A stretch of DNA of 64,000 nucleotides from Alopecurus myosuroides (lineage: Eukaryota; Streptophyta; Magnoliopsida; Poales; Poaceae): the NCBI GenBank assembly GCA_028641055.1, contig CM054060.1:314103682-314167681 (forward strand), in the 5' to 3' direction. Under the pieces are notes generated by a model. That model saw only the letters and a program-made list of their open reading frames with translations. It did not search any database and was not told the DNA's origin. Below, piece after piece: positions 21,351-32,751 of the stretch (its first letter is position 1; each line of letters starts with the position of its first letter). The position numbers and the translations under genes are program-made.

Positions 21351-21889
21351 TGAGTAACTAATTTGACTAGAGATAATCTTAGTTAGACACTAAGCAAATA
21401 ATACAAATTGTGAAAAAAAAGGGAGTGAAAAAAAGGGAGTGAAAAAAAGGAGTGAAAAAAAGGGAGTGAAAAAAGGTGAGAAAAATAATTAGAAACCAAA
21501 TGAATTAAAAAAATTACGAAATAAATCTAGTCCCGGTTCATGTGGCCAACCGGGACTAAATGTCCTCCGACCCCAGGCTCCGCCACCCGCCCACGTGGAC
21601 AGGCCTTTAGTCCCGGTCCGTAAGAGATGGGACTATAGGGGGGGCCTTTAGTCGCGCGTAGCTAGTCCCGGTTGCCCGGACGGGATTAATGGGCCTGGCG
21701 AACCGGGACTGTAGGCCTTTTTTCTACCAGTGGTAGAATCCCCAAAGGTTTTTCCGAAAATGATCTGCAGCTCTGCCGGCGGGATAAACCTATTGAGAGG
21801 TGGAAAATTAATATTTGGCATATGAGTCCTTAGGGGCTGGACGAAAAAATTAAGTGGGAAATATAAGAGATAAAAAATAAAATAAACTA

Positions 21890-24749
21890 TTACTTCTAAT
21901 TTTCTAATTGATGAATTGGATTTAAAAGTTGAATCTATACCTGTAAGTGAAGCTGATAGGGTTGCTAAGAGGGATGCTGATCCTTTTTGGCTAGACTTTG
22001 TCGTGACGAAGAATCCAAATGGGCACAACGCGCCAAAGTTCGGCATATCTAGGAGAGGGTAATAATACGAAGTATTTCCACCTCATTGCCAATGGGAAAA
22101 ATCGCAGAAAAACGATATTAGAACTTGAGAAAGATCAACAAACAATTGTTGGCCAATCTAACCTCAAAACTTACATCTCGGAATATTATAAGAAATTGTT
22201 TGGGGCGGTGGTTCCTAATTCAGTTTCGATGGTTGAAACAATAAGAGTGGATTTACCGCAGATCAATCCTATGGATAATAATATCTTGATATATCCTTTT
22301 ATAGAAGAGGATATATTCAAGGATATTTCTAAAATGAAACATAATAAGTCTCCTGGACCGGATGGGTTCCTAGCTGAGGTCTATCAAAATTTCTGGGATG
22401 TTCTCAAGGTTGACTTAACGCAAATGTTTGCACGGGTTCATTCTGGTGATCTGCCGTTGTTCAAGCTAAATTTAGGGATGATTACCTTGTCACCCAAAAA
22501 ATAGGATGCATGCAGGATTGATTAATATAGGCCTATATGTTTGCCAAAAGTCGGTTTTAATTTTTTTTTACAAAGGTTGGAACTAACCGTGTTAGGACAG
22601 TTGCTCAAAAATTTATTCGCCCTTCTCAATCTACTTTTCTTCCTGGAAGAAATATTTTGGAGGGGGCTGTGGTGATACATAAAACCATACACGAGATTAA
22701 ACAGAACAATCTTGATGGGGTCATGTTCAAGATTGATTTTGAGAAAGTTTATGATAAAGTAAACTGGTGATTTCTCCAACAAACTTTTCACATGAAAGGG
22801 TTTACACCGCAGTGGTGTGGATGGGTTGTGAGATTTGTTCGGGGAGGAAGTGTAGGTATTAGGGTGACTGATGACATTGGTCATTTTTTCAGACCTTAAA
22901 AGGGTTACTTCAGGGTGATCCGTTGTCCCTAATTTTATTTAATCTAGTAGTAAATATGATGCCCATACTCATTGCAAGGGCAAAAGAGGACGGTCATGCG
23001 GGAAATTTAGTGACTCACCTTGTGGAGGGAGGTGTATCTTTCCTACAATATGTTAATGACATAGTTCTCTTTCTTGAGTATGACCTAGAAAAAGATATGA
23101 ATATGAAGTTAATTTTTTCATTATTTGATCAACTGTCTAGATTAAAGATAAATTTACATTAAGAGTGAGATCATTTTTTTAGCAAAGACAAGTACATGCA
23201 TGAGGAATATAAACATATCCTTGGATGTGACATTGGTGTTCTTCCATTTAATTACCTTGGTATTCCGGTTCACTATTCAGTGGAGTATCATTTTGAACGA
23301 TAACTAAGTTCTTGGGTAAGAAAATTGCTTTATTATGGAGATCGTCTTGTGTTAATCAATTCTATTCTTATAAGCTCACCAATGTTTCTCATATCTTTCC
23401 TTTTGAAATACTTGTTAGGATACGTAATAGATTGGATTTGTATAGATCTCTCTTTTTTGGCAAAGTGATCGGTCCAAAAAGAAATATCGTCTTACTAATG
23501 GAATATTGACTGTAGCTAGACCTAAAGACCAAGGTAGTATGGGAATTGAAGTGATTGAAGTTAAGAACAAATATTTATTAAGAAAAATGGCTTTTTAAAA
23601 TTCTTAAAGAACAGGGTGTTTGGCATGAGCTTTTATGCAATAAATACTTGAAGGGTAAACCTATGTCTCAGGTACAGGAAAAACTCACCGACTCTCCTTT
23701 TTGGAAAGGGTGATGGGAGTCAGACAAGATTGTTTGCACGTATTTCTTACACGGTAGGTGATGGGCCGAACATTGGGTTTTGGAAAAATCCTTGGTTAGG
23801 ACAGTGACCCTTGTCGGAGCAATATCTTGAATTGTATAACATTGTGCAAAGGAAAAATGTATCTGTTACACATGTACTTGCCAACGAACATCCGGATATT
23901 CAGTTCTGACGGTTCGTTGTAACATGGGAGGCCTGGTTTCATCTTATTCAAAGGCCTATATTCGTGCAGTTGTCGGAGGACAGTGATTCTTTTAAGTGGA
24001 AGCAAACAGATTCTGGTATATTTGATGAATGGACATACATGTTTCCTTCGTAAATATTTATGGAAGCTCAAGGTGCCGGTTAAAATTAAGATTTTTATGT
24101 GGTTCCTCCATCCGAAGGTTCTGCTAACAAAGGGTAATCTTGCCAAGCGAAATTTGTCGGGGTGTACAAAATGTGTATTTTGTCAACACGAGGAAATCGT
24201 TGAGAATCTTTTTATATCATGTCAACTTGCAAAACATATTTGAAGATTAATTCATTTCATGTTTAGCATTCATCCTCCAACTAGTCTTACTAATCTGTTT
24301 GATAACTGGTTACATGGAATTGATTCCAAAACAAATTCTAACATTCGTGTTGGCGTTTGTCCTATTCTTTGGAAATTTTGGAATTATCGGAATGATGTGG
24401 TTCTTAAAGATACCGGAGCCGGTCATTTTTCACAAGTTGTTCATCAGGCTTCATATTGGATCCATGCGTGGTCTTATCTCGTTCCATAGAACCAGCGGAG
24501 ATGTTTGGATACTGGATACACTCGGTTGATGGCGGTCGTTCGAGCTATCTATAACCATGGTGGCTGGATTCACACTAGGTGACTACGTTATGTGTAATTG
24601 GCTTATGCTTTGTCTTCATGTTGCCATGTTGAGTGATCCATGATTGTAAACATTTATTTCCACACTTTTGTACTTTTCTATTAATATAGAACCGGTTGTG
24701 TGCATTATTTTGATCCATAGGCTGGGGGCAATCCCTATTTTTAAAAAAA
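21890..24749 (+). pseudogene. L1-type LINE ORF2 remnant (RT and C-terminal zinc region)
   Basis: The sequence encodes LINE RT pieces in shifting frames. YFHLIANGKNRRK, then MKHNKSPGPDGF (RT start) and the LGMITLSPKK segment occur by 22504. IRPSQSTFLPGR, FKIDFEKVYDKVNW and SGDPLSLILFN follow. The catalytic YxDD is replaced by QYVNDIVLF near 23050. The zf-RVT-like C-terminus is at about 23983-24243 (KVPVKIKIFMWFL, CVFCQHEEIVENLF), followed by a tail domain to about 24489. The end GCTGGGGGCAATCCC with an A-rich tract near 24745 looks like a LINE 3' end. Many stops and frameshifts make it inactive. The endonuclease and ORF1 are absent, so it is 5'-truncated. Confidence 0.8.
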
Positions 24750-25331
24750 GGTCCTTTCAATGGCTTGTGTGATCTTTGCAATAAACCAGAAAATGCTGAC
24801 AATATCTTTTTCAATTTTGTTTTGCTCGGTTTTTACGGTGTGTTTGTTGTAACATACTTAGATTTCTGCAAACCTAGTTCCTTCGCTTCATTTTTTGCCA
24901 TCGTTACCTCTTCACTGAGAGAGGTTAGGCGTGTGGTGTTTTTTTTGACAGGTCAGAGCTAGGTGCTCTGGATTGTGTGTAACAAATTCAATGTTGACTC
25001 TTCGTTTCCAAAGCAACCTGCAGATCTTGTGTTCAAAATTTGTCTTTTCTTGCAGCAATGAAGACCTGTGTTAATGGCTAAATACGACATTCTAGATGTG
25101 ACGTTGGATATTTTCAAGATCTCTTCAACCAAAATATACTCCAACGACATCACAAGCTTAGTCTCTAACTCTTATTTAGGCTGCATTTTCTAAGTTTGTC
25201 CTCGGTTTCAGGTCGTTCGACCGTGTTTGTAATCATAAGCTGGTATCCCCAAGTTTGTGTTCTCTCATGCGAACTCATCCGAGCTTTATTAATTTAAAGC
25301 CGGTCAATCTTTCCTTTTATCTAAAAAAAAG
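24750..25331 (+). pseudogene. 3' fragment of a second LINE
   Basis: A short zf-RVT-like stretch (CDLCNKPENADNIFFNFV) at 24765-24830 is followed by a tail. The 3' end reads GAGCTTTATTAATTTAAAGC, then a short A-run at 25322-25331, as in grass LINE 3' ends. It is heavily truncated. Confidence 0.6.
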
Positions 25332-25829
25332 TATCTCAATCATTTTCCCATACAAGGTTCAAATATAGATTTACAATCTACCTTAGTGTGTCCTCTTAAA
25401 AAAATAAACATTAAATACACAAAAATGGCTAGCATAAAAACATTTTGGGTATTGACATTGGACGAGATTGATATTACTTCCAACATCACTGACTTACATC
25501 AAGAAATGCAAGGAAAAATTTTGAGGACAAGTTGAAATTATAATACTTCTTCATCATAGCGAAATTATGCATCCCACAAGAGTTTTCCACATCAATTTCG
25601 ATTTGTAATTTATCTCTATTAATCTCTACTTAGACACGCCATATGCGAGTATCTTAGACCCACAAAAATGCCGATGTGGCAGCTAATTGAAAAAGGGAAA
25701 GGATTGTAGTGTCATAGATAGATATTGTATCATAGCATGTAAAACTAAATATTTTAATAAAAAATATGTCTTGTATACATATTTGAATTGGGATTCTACA
25801 AAAAAATAAATATTATACAACTATTATAT
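25332..25829. other. unassigned AT-rich DNA
   Basis: No gene, RNA or transposon end is recognised in this segment between a LINE tail and a gypsy-like LTR. Confidence 0.5.
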
Positions 25830-25834
25830 GTATG

Positions 25835-27251
25835 TGATGCATGTAAAATGCATACATGAACTTTGCATGTTATTACTTGTTTTTCCTACATATTAGCAAC
25901 TTATATTCATGTTTTATAATGATTTGGGGGATTTTCTGAACAATCCACCTTCTTTTGGTTCTAACCCTGTTTTTTCCAGAAAACGTACTTTTTAGTGTTT
26001 CAGACTTTCCGGGAGCTTCGGGACTCCAAAAAGGGCAAGGCCAAAGAGCACGGTTCAGAATTTTCGAGACGAAGACCATGGGCCAAAGTAGAGGGCCAAA
26101 AGGCCAACCAGGTGGAAAAGAGGACCCTCCACACGGCCAGATTCCTTGGCCGCGTGTGGGGCCCCCTTTTTGCCCCCGTGGCTTCGATGCCGTCGATCTT
26201 TCTTCTCCCGAGTGTCTCGTGACCTAAAAACGACTATATAAAGGGTCCCCTGGTATTTTCGAGAAGGAGGCGGCGCCGAGAGACGAAACCACGAAACAGA
26301 GAGACAGAAGACTGCCGCCGGAGAAGATCGGAGGGGGGAAACGCCGTCGGGATCACCCTCGGAGGGCTCCACCCCCCTCCGGCGTGTTCATCATCAACAT
26401 CTACAGCAAGATCAGCTCCATCTCTTCACTGTAATCTCTTGGCAAACACGATGTATGATGCAATACTATATTCCCTTGATGTATTGTGTATCCTCGTCTA
26501 TGTTTGAGTAGTGAATTGTTCTTGGCAATGGTGAAATAGTTCGTTGATTGGTTGCATACAAGTTTGTTATCTTCTATGATTGTCTTTATGTACAATATAT
26601 GAGTGCACGCATATGTTGGGGAATGCATGTAAGGTGATCACCGGTAGCATAATGGAGTGGTGGTGACTTGGGAGTGACAGTAACCTGAGACCGAGCCACA
26701 AAGTTAAGTTATTGGGGGATATATATAGGGGACCTTAGAACGTAATGCTATGGTGGGACTTTATGTCTTAATCAATCTTGTGCAGTCATTTACTTGGCCA
26801 CATGATCCATCATAAGGGGTTGTAGATCATTTACTTGACTATACCTATTCATGACTCCTTCCTAGAAGAAACAACTAAGACTAAAACATGTGCTTCACTA
26901 ATTGTGACAACCACACGAACGAAACACCTATTGCTAGAACACTTGCTGCCTTGAGATATTTGCTGCTTGCTACTTGTGAAACTTGCTTAGAAATTTGCTT
27001 TAGAAACTTGCTTTAGGATTACTTGCATTTCAAACTTGCTTCACTAGTTACTAGACAAACCACACTCCATGTCACTTGCTTTTAATTAGTTAGTTCCTTT
27101 TAGTCAAACTTATTGCTTTGCATAAACAGCCATATAAGAGGGTTATAGGGCTTTAGAGAATATATAGCTTACCTTCAGCTCCTCGTGGGTTCGACACTCA
27201 AATACTTATCGAAAGGTACTACAATTGATCTCCTGCACTTGGGAGTCATCA
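25835..27251 (+). repeat. 5' LTR of the non-autonomous gypsy-like element
   Basis: This 1,417-bp LTR has ends TGATG and CATCA. A strong TATA box TATATAAAG is at 26235-26243, followed by a GC-rich purine tract that would be the transcript start and 5' leader. Confidence 0.88.
26235..26243 (+). promoter_or_regulatory. LTR TATA box
   Basis: TATATAAAG is conserved at 31734-31742 in the other LTR. It lies about 400 bp into the LTR, a normal U3/R position. Confidence 0.65.
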
Positions 27252-27261
27252 AGCACTTTTC

Positions 27262-27280
27262 TGGCGCCGTTGCAGGGGAG
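27262..27280 (+). other. primer binding site
   Basis: TGGCGCCGTTGCAGGGGAG lies 10 nt after the LTR end. This is the PBS type seen in Athila-like grass elements. Confidence 0.75.
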
Positions 27281-27353
27281 CGTTGTGCTAAGCTTTTATT
27301 CTTGTTTGCATTGCATACTAACATATAAACCTAAAACACAAAAAAATTATAAA

Positions 27354-28091
27354 ATGGAAAACAACCAAACAATTTTAGAACTGTATAATATCTACCTTGA
27401 ATTAGGACATGGAGTGTTTGAGGAGAAATTGAAAAATTATTTGCACAACAATCATATTTGTGGTAGTACTAATTCTTTGAACACCTTTATTGCTAAGGAA
27501 AACCTTGAGCTTGGGGAAGTTTGTCTTGATGAATATGATATTTTTAGTCCCCCTACTATTGAGGATAAAAATGATATATTTGCTGATTCTATGGAAAGTT
27601 TTAAGCTTGGGGAAGTTGGTTTTGATGAGCATGATATTTCTAGTTCCCCAAGCTTGGAGGAGAAAATTCACTTTGATGATACTATGCCTCCTATATATGA
27701 TGATTGCAATGAAAATTATGAATGTTTAACTCCCACTATCAATAATGAGGATTTTACTTATGTGGAGAGTAGTGATTCTTTTATGCATGTGGCTCATGAT
27801 AAGAATGTTTTATGTGATATTCATATTGTTGAATCTATTCATGATGCTACTGAAAATTATTATGAGAGAGGGAAACATGGTTACACATATTTCAACAATA
27901 TTAAGTTTCCCCTCTTTATGCTGAAAGTATTGAAGTTGCACTTGATCTACCTTTCTATGCTTGCTATTATGTGCTTCTTTTATTTGTTTCATTACAAAAT
28001 GCCAATGCATAGGAAAGGGGTTAGACTTAAAAATAATTTGTTTAATATTTTTTGGTGTGTTCGTTATGCTTTAATTTCCTATTCGGTTTGA
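27354..28091 (+). CDS. orphan acidic ORF of the non-autonomous gypsy-like element
   Basis: This uninterrupted 245-codon frame starts about 75 nt after the PBS, where gag would start. I do not recognise a Gag, protease or polymerase motif. Residues 51-80 and 83-111 are two imperfect copies of a 30-residue acidic repeat (ELGEVCLDEYDIFSPP and KLGEVGFDEHDISSSP). The remainder to residue 180 is also rich in Asp and Glu. Residues about 185-214 (core LKLHLIYLSMLAIMCFFYLF) are hydrophobic and could form one membrane helix, followed by a basic tail. An env-like remnant or a Gag substitute are possible readings, but both are guesses. An open frame in an otherwise non-coding element suggests it was retained until recently. 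Confidence 0.6.
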   Translation: MENNQTILELYNIYLELGHGVFEEKLKNYLHNNHICGSTNSLNTFIAKENLELGEVCLDEYDIFSPPTIEDKNDIFADSMESFKLGEVGFDEHDISSSPSLEEKIHFDDTMPPIYDDCNENYECLTPTINNEDFTYVESSDSFMHVAHDKNVLCDIHIVESIHDATENYYERGKHGYTYFNNIKFPLFMLKVLKLHLIYLSMLAIMCFFYLFHYKMPMHRKGVRLKNNLFNIFWCVRYALISYSV

Positions 28092-31000
28092 GCACACATT
28101 TATGTCTTTTCAACATGTAAAATACCTTTACCTACTGTTATCTATCATTTAGTTTAAGATTTTCATTTTATAAAAATTTTGGGAAAGCAAATGAGAAGAA
28201 TGAGTATTGGAGAAGTTGGGGTCGACCTTGAACATGTGTTGTTCATGCCAATGAAACCATTGCAAAGTCTCTATCATTAAAAAAAATTCCAAAGCTAAAA
28301 ACAATAAAAATATTAGTTCACTACTGTAACATCACATTTCTGTCTTATTTCTCATCTTAAATGGCAAGAATAATCTTATATGAGAGATAGGATTAAACAA
28401 TAGTAATTAGCTGTTAAGAAAACAGATTCCTGAACTTCACTGCGAAAATTGTTTAAAATCACAGAAGTGGAATTTTGACCTGGTAATTTACGACATAAAT
28501 ATTTAGTTATCACTACATATTTAATTAGTTTTAAGTTTTCTGATTTGAGCAACTTAAGTGCCTCTAAAAATTCACTCTTTACGGGCTGTTCAGTTTTTGG
28601 CAGATTATGTCTTTATTTTGCATTGCTCTCATTACTTGTGTTTTGTGTGGTTCTTTTGATCAAGGAGCAATGCACAACTGTAGTAACAGTAGTTAATATT
28701 TAGAATCAACTCATGATGTGTCTTTGCTGTACCTATGTGGATTTTATTTATGGAGGCACTAACCCCTCTAATCAAGTTTTATGTTGAAATTTGTGTAAGA
28801 AGAATTTTTCAGGAGGAAGAGTTGAAGTGAGATGAACAAAGATCAAGAGGGACAACCAATCAAGCTTGGGGATGTACCCCTGGGCTCACCCTACATGTAT
28901 CAAATAAGTACAAGAATCCAAGCTTGGGGATGCCGAGCCACCTCACTCCAACCATCATGATGTTAAGTAAGTAAAGTCTAGCTATATGGCTATAAAGAAA
29001 GCGCTTTACGGGAGGCAACCCGGTTATTTTTGTTTGGATTTTCCTAGTGTCCTCTTTCTGTCTCAAGAGATTAGTTTTTTTTGTTTTAATTCTGGAGTTT
29101 TCAATAAAGAGTCAAGTCAAACCCATTTGGACTTATAAGTTGCTATCCTAGTGCATGAAATTTCTGTTTCAGCACGAGTCTGCTCACCGTATGATTTTAC
29201 GTTTTTTATTGGTATGTCGGATTGAGCTAATATTTTAGTATGTTCTGCAACTTTTCGTCCTATGTAAGAACAAAAATTGTCTTAATTTTTTGACGAGTCT
29301 AACTTAGGGAAAAAGGTTCGTTTTGCTGCTGTTGCTTTTCTGGACAGATTCTGCCTTCTTTTGTTTTATGCACTCTTTCGGCTTGGGAATCGAATTTCCA
29401 TGATTCTTTCAAGCAAGAGAGTAAACATACAACATAATGAACCTTATTTTCTATCTACTGGAGAATTTGATTTGGAATTTTGCACAGCAAGCATGTGATT
29501 TGTTTGTCCTTGCTAATCTCACCCCATAGAAAAAGAATGGGAGAAACATGTTTTGTGAAGTTTTTTTCACAGGGAATAGAGAAGCTGCGCCTCAAGACAT
29601 CCAAGAATGGTGAAAGCCATAAGCTTGGGGATGTGATGAACACCCCACTGGAGCTACACTCTTTTGGTTAGCACACGTCTACTTTCTGTTTTTCTAAGCA
29701 AAGCATTTATCGTAGAGACTTGAAGCGTCTAGTTTTTGTTTTTATTTTTGTTTTGATAAGACCACAACCATCATTTTATATGAGATTGATCTACTGGAGT
29801 TTGGGGTTGGAATGTATTGGATGCTAGTATTATGACTTGGAATAGGGATGCCATGGTTGATTTGAAGAGGTACATATGTTTGCATGATTTATAGGCTTTT
29901 TATGTGTAGAAATTTGCAATAATGTTGTCTTGAGCTATCTCTTATTCATGTCCTTGATGTTAATTGGTAGTTTACTTAGTTTGTCGTGAAATGAGTAGTT
30001 CTATGGACACTAATGCATGCATAGTAGCTGGTCAACTATCTCCCTCTTGCTAGCCAAAAAAGTAAAAATTCCAACAAGTATAAACTTGTTTCCAACACCC
30101 TTTGGCCAAGTATTTCCAGTGAGTCCTCCATATCTACCTATTAGCTTCAGAGCTATTCCGAGTATGTTCACCATGTTATAGTGTTATTTATGTTCTAAAT
30201 TAAGATATTCACTTTATTAATTGTCATGAGCTGAATTTGGGATAGGACTCTCACGAACTTTTGAATGCACACCTTTACTTTTCATTGCACTTAATAAACA
30301 TGACCCAATAACGGGAGCTAAAAGTTTTGCGTTTGACAAGTGTTTGGTTGGGAGCTAGCTATAAACGTGTATCACTGGAAAGCTTTCAACATTGCACAAA
30401 AATTTACATTTGGTTGATATCATGTACTTTTGTTTTTGTACTCCTGCCATGCCGAAATGAAATAGAGGAATAGTAAGTTTTGATGAGTAAGTATATTTAT
30501 GACTAGAGAAACACATTGGGCCGCTAACCCAAGCCATGCTTGATCATGGTGGAAATTTACTTACAGCTAGAGTGGACTCTACAAACACATCCTACAATAA
30601 AAAAAGAAGCTATGCATATAGTGAATGAAATAAAAAAGGATGATGAGTCTACTCCGTTTGTTCATATTGTCATTGTGACATGGGATGGTTTCCATGTCAT
30701 GGGGCAAGAGGTACCTCTTTGCGGTTCTCTATGATGTCATTAATACTTATTATGATTGTACAAAGCTTATTAGGAATCTTAAGTTGAGTAATCATGGAGT
30801 AGGTTTTCACACTCACGGGGCATAAGGCATTCAACCAACACCTTGTCAATCACATTACTTCAACATTCACAATTTAAGATGCTAGTGATAAAGGGGAAAT
30901 GAGAGTCTTAGACCAATGGATGCCACATTTCAATTAGTAATTTTAGTTGAATAATTTAGAGGCTAAATAAGACTTGATCATGTTTTACCTCTACTCAATT

Positions 31001-31320
31001 TTCTCCAAAGTGTCCACCATATTTTCTATTTTCCATTATGCTATTCTTTGACCAATAGAGAATTTTATTTTTCATTTTGTGTATGCATTTGGTCCATAGT
31101 GCTTTTATTTCATTATATACTTTGTGAACTATCATGAAGCATCTTTGATTGCATATTTGATATTTCTTATAACATGAATTTTATGTTGCTACTCATCTAC
31201 ATTATGAATCATTTGATTATATGTAGCATGAAAAATCTTCTTTGATATTCCATGATTGTTTTAAAATGCAAAGTCCATGTTAGTTTTATCACCTTCATAC
31301 TCGAGGACGAGTATGGGTTA
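28092..31320 (+). other. non-coding internal region with repeated PPT-like motifs
   Basis: No ORF of note is present. The 12-mer AGCTTGGGGATG occurs at 28863, 28921, 29622 and 31321, and the shorter AGCTTGGGGA also occurs inside the ORF at 27508 and 27604. The sequence is otherwise AT-rich. Confidence 0.6.
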
Positions 31321-31333
31321 AGCTTGGGGATGT
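31321..31333 (+). other. polypurine tract
   Basis: AGCTTGGGGATGT directly abuts the 3' LTR start TGATGCATG. Confidence 0.65.
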
Positions 31334-32746
31334 TGATGCATGTAAAATGCATACATGAACTTTGCATGTTATTACTTGTTTTTCCTACATATTAGCAACT
31401 TATATTCATGTTTTATAATGATTTGGGGGATCTTCTGAACAATCCCCCTTCTTTTGGTTCTAACCCAGTTTTTCCAGAAAACGTACTTTTTAGTGTTTCA
31501 GACTTTCCGGGAGCTTCGGGACTCCAAAAAGGGCAAGGTCAAAGAGCACGGTTCAGAATTTTCGAGACGAAGACCATGGGCCAAAGTAGAGGGCCAAAAG
31601 GCCAACCAGGTGGAAAAGAGGACCCTCCACGTGGCCAGATTCCTTGACCGCGTGTGGGGGCCCCCTTTTTGCCCCCGTGGCTCCGATGCCGTCGATCTTT
31701 CTTCTCCCGAGTGTCTCGTGACCTAAAAACGAATATATAAAGGGTCCCTTGGCCTTTTTGAGAAGGAGGCGGCGCCGAGAGACGAAACCACAAAACAGAG
31801 AGACAGAAGGCTGCCGCCGGAGAAGATCGGAGGGGGGAAACGCCGCCGGGATCACCCCCGGAGGGCTCCACCCCCCTCCGGTGTGTTCATCATCAACATC
31901 TACAGCAAGATCAGCTCCATCTCTCCACTGTAATATCTTGGCAAACACGATGTATGATGCAATACTATATTCCCTTGATGTATTGTGTCTCCCCGTCTAT
32001 GTTTGAGTAGTGAATTGTTCTTGGCAATGGTGAAATAGTTCGTTGATTGGTTGCACACAAGTTTGTTATCTTCTATGATTGTCTTTATGTACAATATATG
32101 AGTGCACGCATATGTTGGGGAATGCATGTAAGGTGATCACCGGTAGCATAATGGAGTGGTGGTAACTTGGGAGTGACAGTAACCTGAGACCGACCCACAA
32201 AGTTAAGTTATTGGGGGATATATATAGGGGACCTTAGAACGTAAGGCTATGGTTGGACTTTATGTCTTAATCAATCTTGTGCAGTCATTTACTTGGCCAC
32301 ATGATCCATCATAAGGGGTTGTAGATCATTTACTTGACTATACCTATTCATGGCTCCTTCCTAGAAGAAACAACTAAGACTAAAACATGTGCTTCACTAA
32401 TTGTGACAACCACACGAACGAAACACCTATTGCTAGAACACTTGCGCCCTTGAGATACTTGAGATATTTGCTGCTTGCTACTTGTGAAACTTGTTTAGAA
32501 ACTTGCTTTAGGATTGCTTGCAATTTAAACTTGCTTCACTAGTTACTAGACAAACCACACTCCACGTCACTTGCTTTTAATTAGTTAGTTCCTTTTAGTC
32601 AAACTTATTGCTTTGCATAAACAGCCATATAAGAGGGTTATAGGGCTTTAGAGAATAGATAGCTTACCTTCAGCTCCTCGTGGGTTCGACACTCAAATAC
32701 TTATCGAAAGGTACTACAATTGATCTCCTGCACTTGGGAGTCATCA
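31334..32746 (+). repeat. 3' LTR of the non-autonomous gypsy-like element
   Basis: This 1,413-bp copy of 25835-27251 has the same ends and TATA box, and differs by point changes and small indels (for example near 32450). It is followed by the GTATG target duplication. Confidence 0.88.
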
Positions 32747-32751
32747 GTATG

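Larger units (their letters stand above)
19465..21732 (+). mobile_element. complete non-autonomous CACTA-type element 1 carrying an exonuclease gene
   Basis: The ends are perfect 20-bp inverted repeats (CACTGGTAGAAAAAAGGCCT), flanked by the 3-bp duplication GTA (19462-19464 and 21733-21735), as in CACTA elements. Subterminal TTTAGTCCCGG/CCGGGACTAAA-like motifs occur near both ends. In the 2,268 bp there is no transposase. Instead it carries a two-exon DEDDy exonuclease gene (19882-20598), a 27-bp tandem triplet (20716-20796), AT-rich units of about 60 bp (20817-21090), a 5S-rRNA-like segment (21259-21350) and a GGAGTGAAAAAAA-like 14-bp repeat (21411-21480). A second, diverged member is at 44122-46762. 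Confidence 0.88.
19108..21890 (+). repeat. fragment of an Athila-like gypsy LTR, split by a CACTA element
   Basis: TGATACGTCGCAAACATATC at 19108 resembles the start of abundant Triticeae Athila-like LTRs. The sequence continues to CCTCCGAAACGTA at 19464 and resumes at 21733 with GTAGAATCCCC once the CACTA insertion is removed. It fades near 21890 where LINE coding begins. No PBS, PPT or second LTR is seen. Assignment rests on recall of the LTR start only. Confidence 0.4.
25835..32746 (+). mobile_element. complete non-autonomous gypsy-like LTR retrotransposon
   Basis: Two LTRs (25835-27251 and 31334-32746, about 1.41 kb) start TGATGCATG and end GTCATCA. They are flanked by the 5-bp duplication GTATG (25830-25834 and 32747-32751). 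The PBS and PPT are in the expected places. The 4.08-kb internal region has no protease, RT or integrase. It has one 245-residue orphan ORF after the PBS and a long AT-rich non-coding part with repeated polypurine-tract-like motifs. It must use enzymes from an autonomous relative, probably Athila-like by the PBS and LTR type. The LTRs differ at scattered sites and by small indels, so it is older than element A. Confidence 0.9.
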
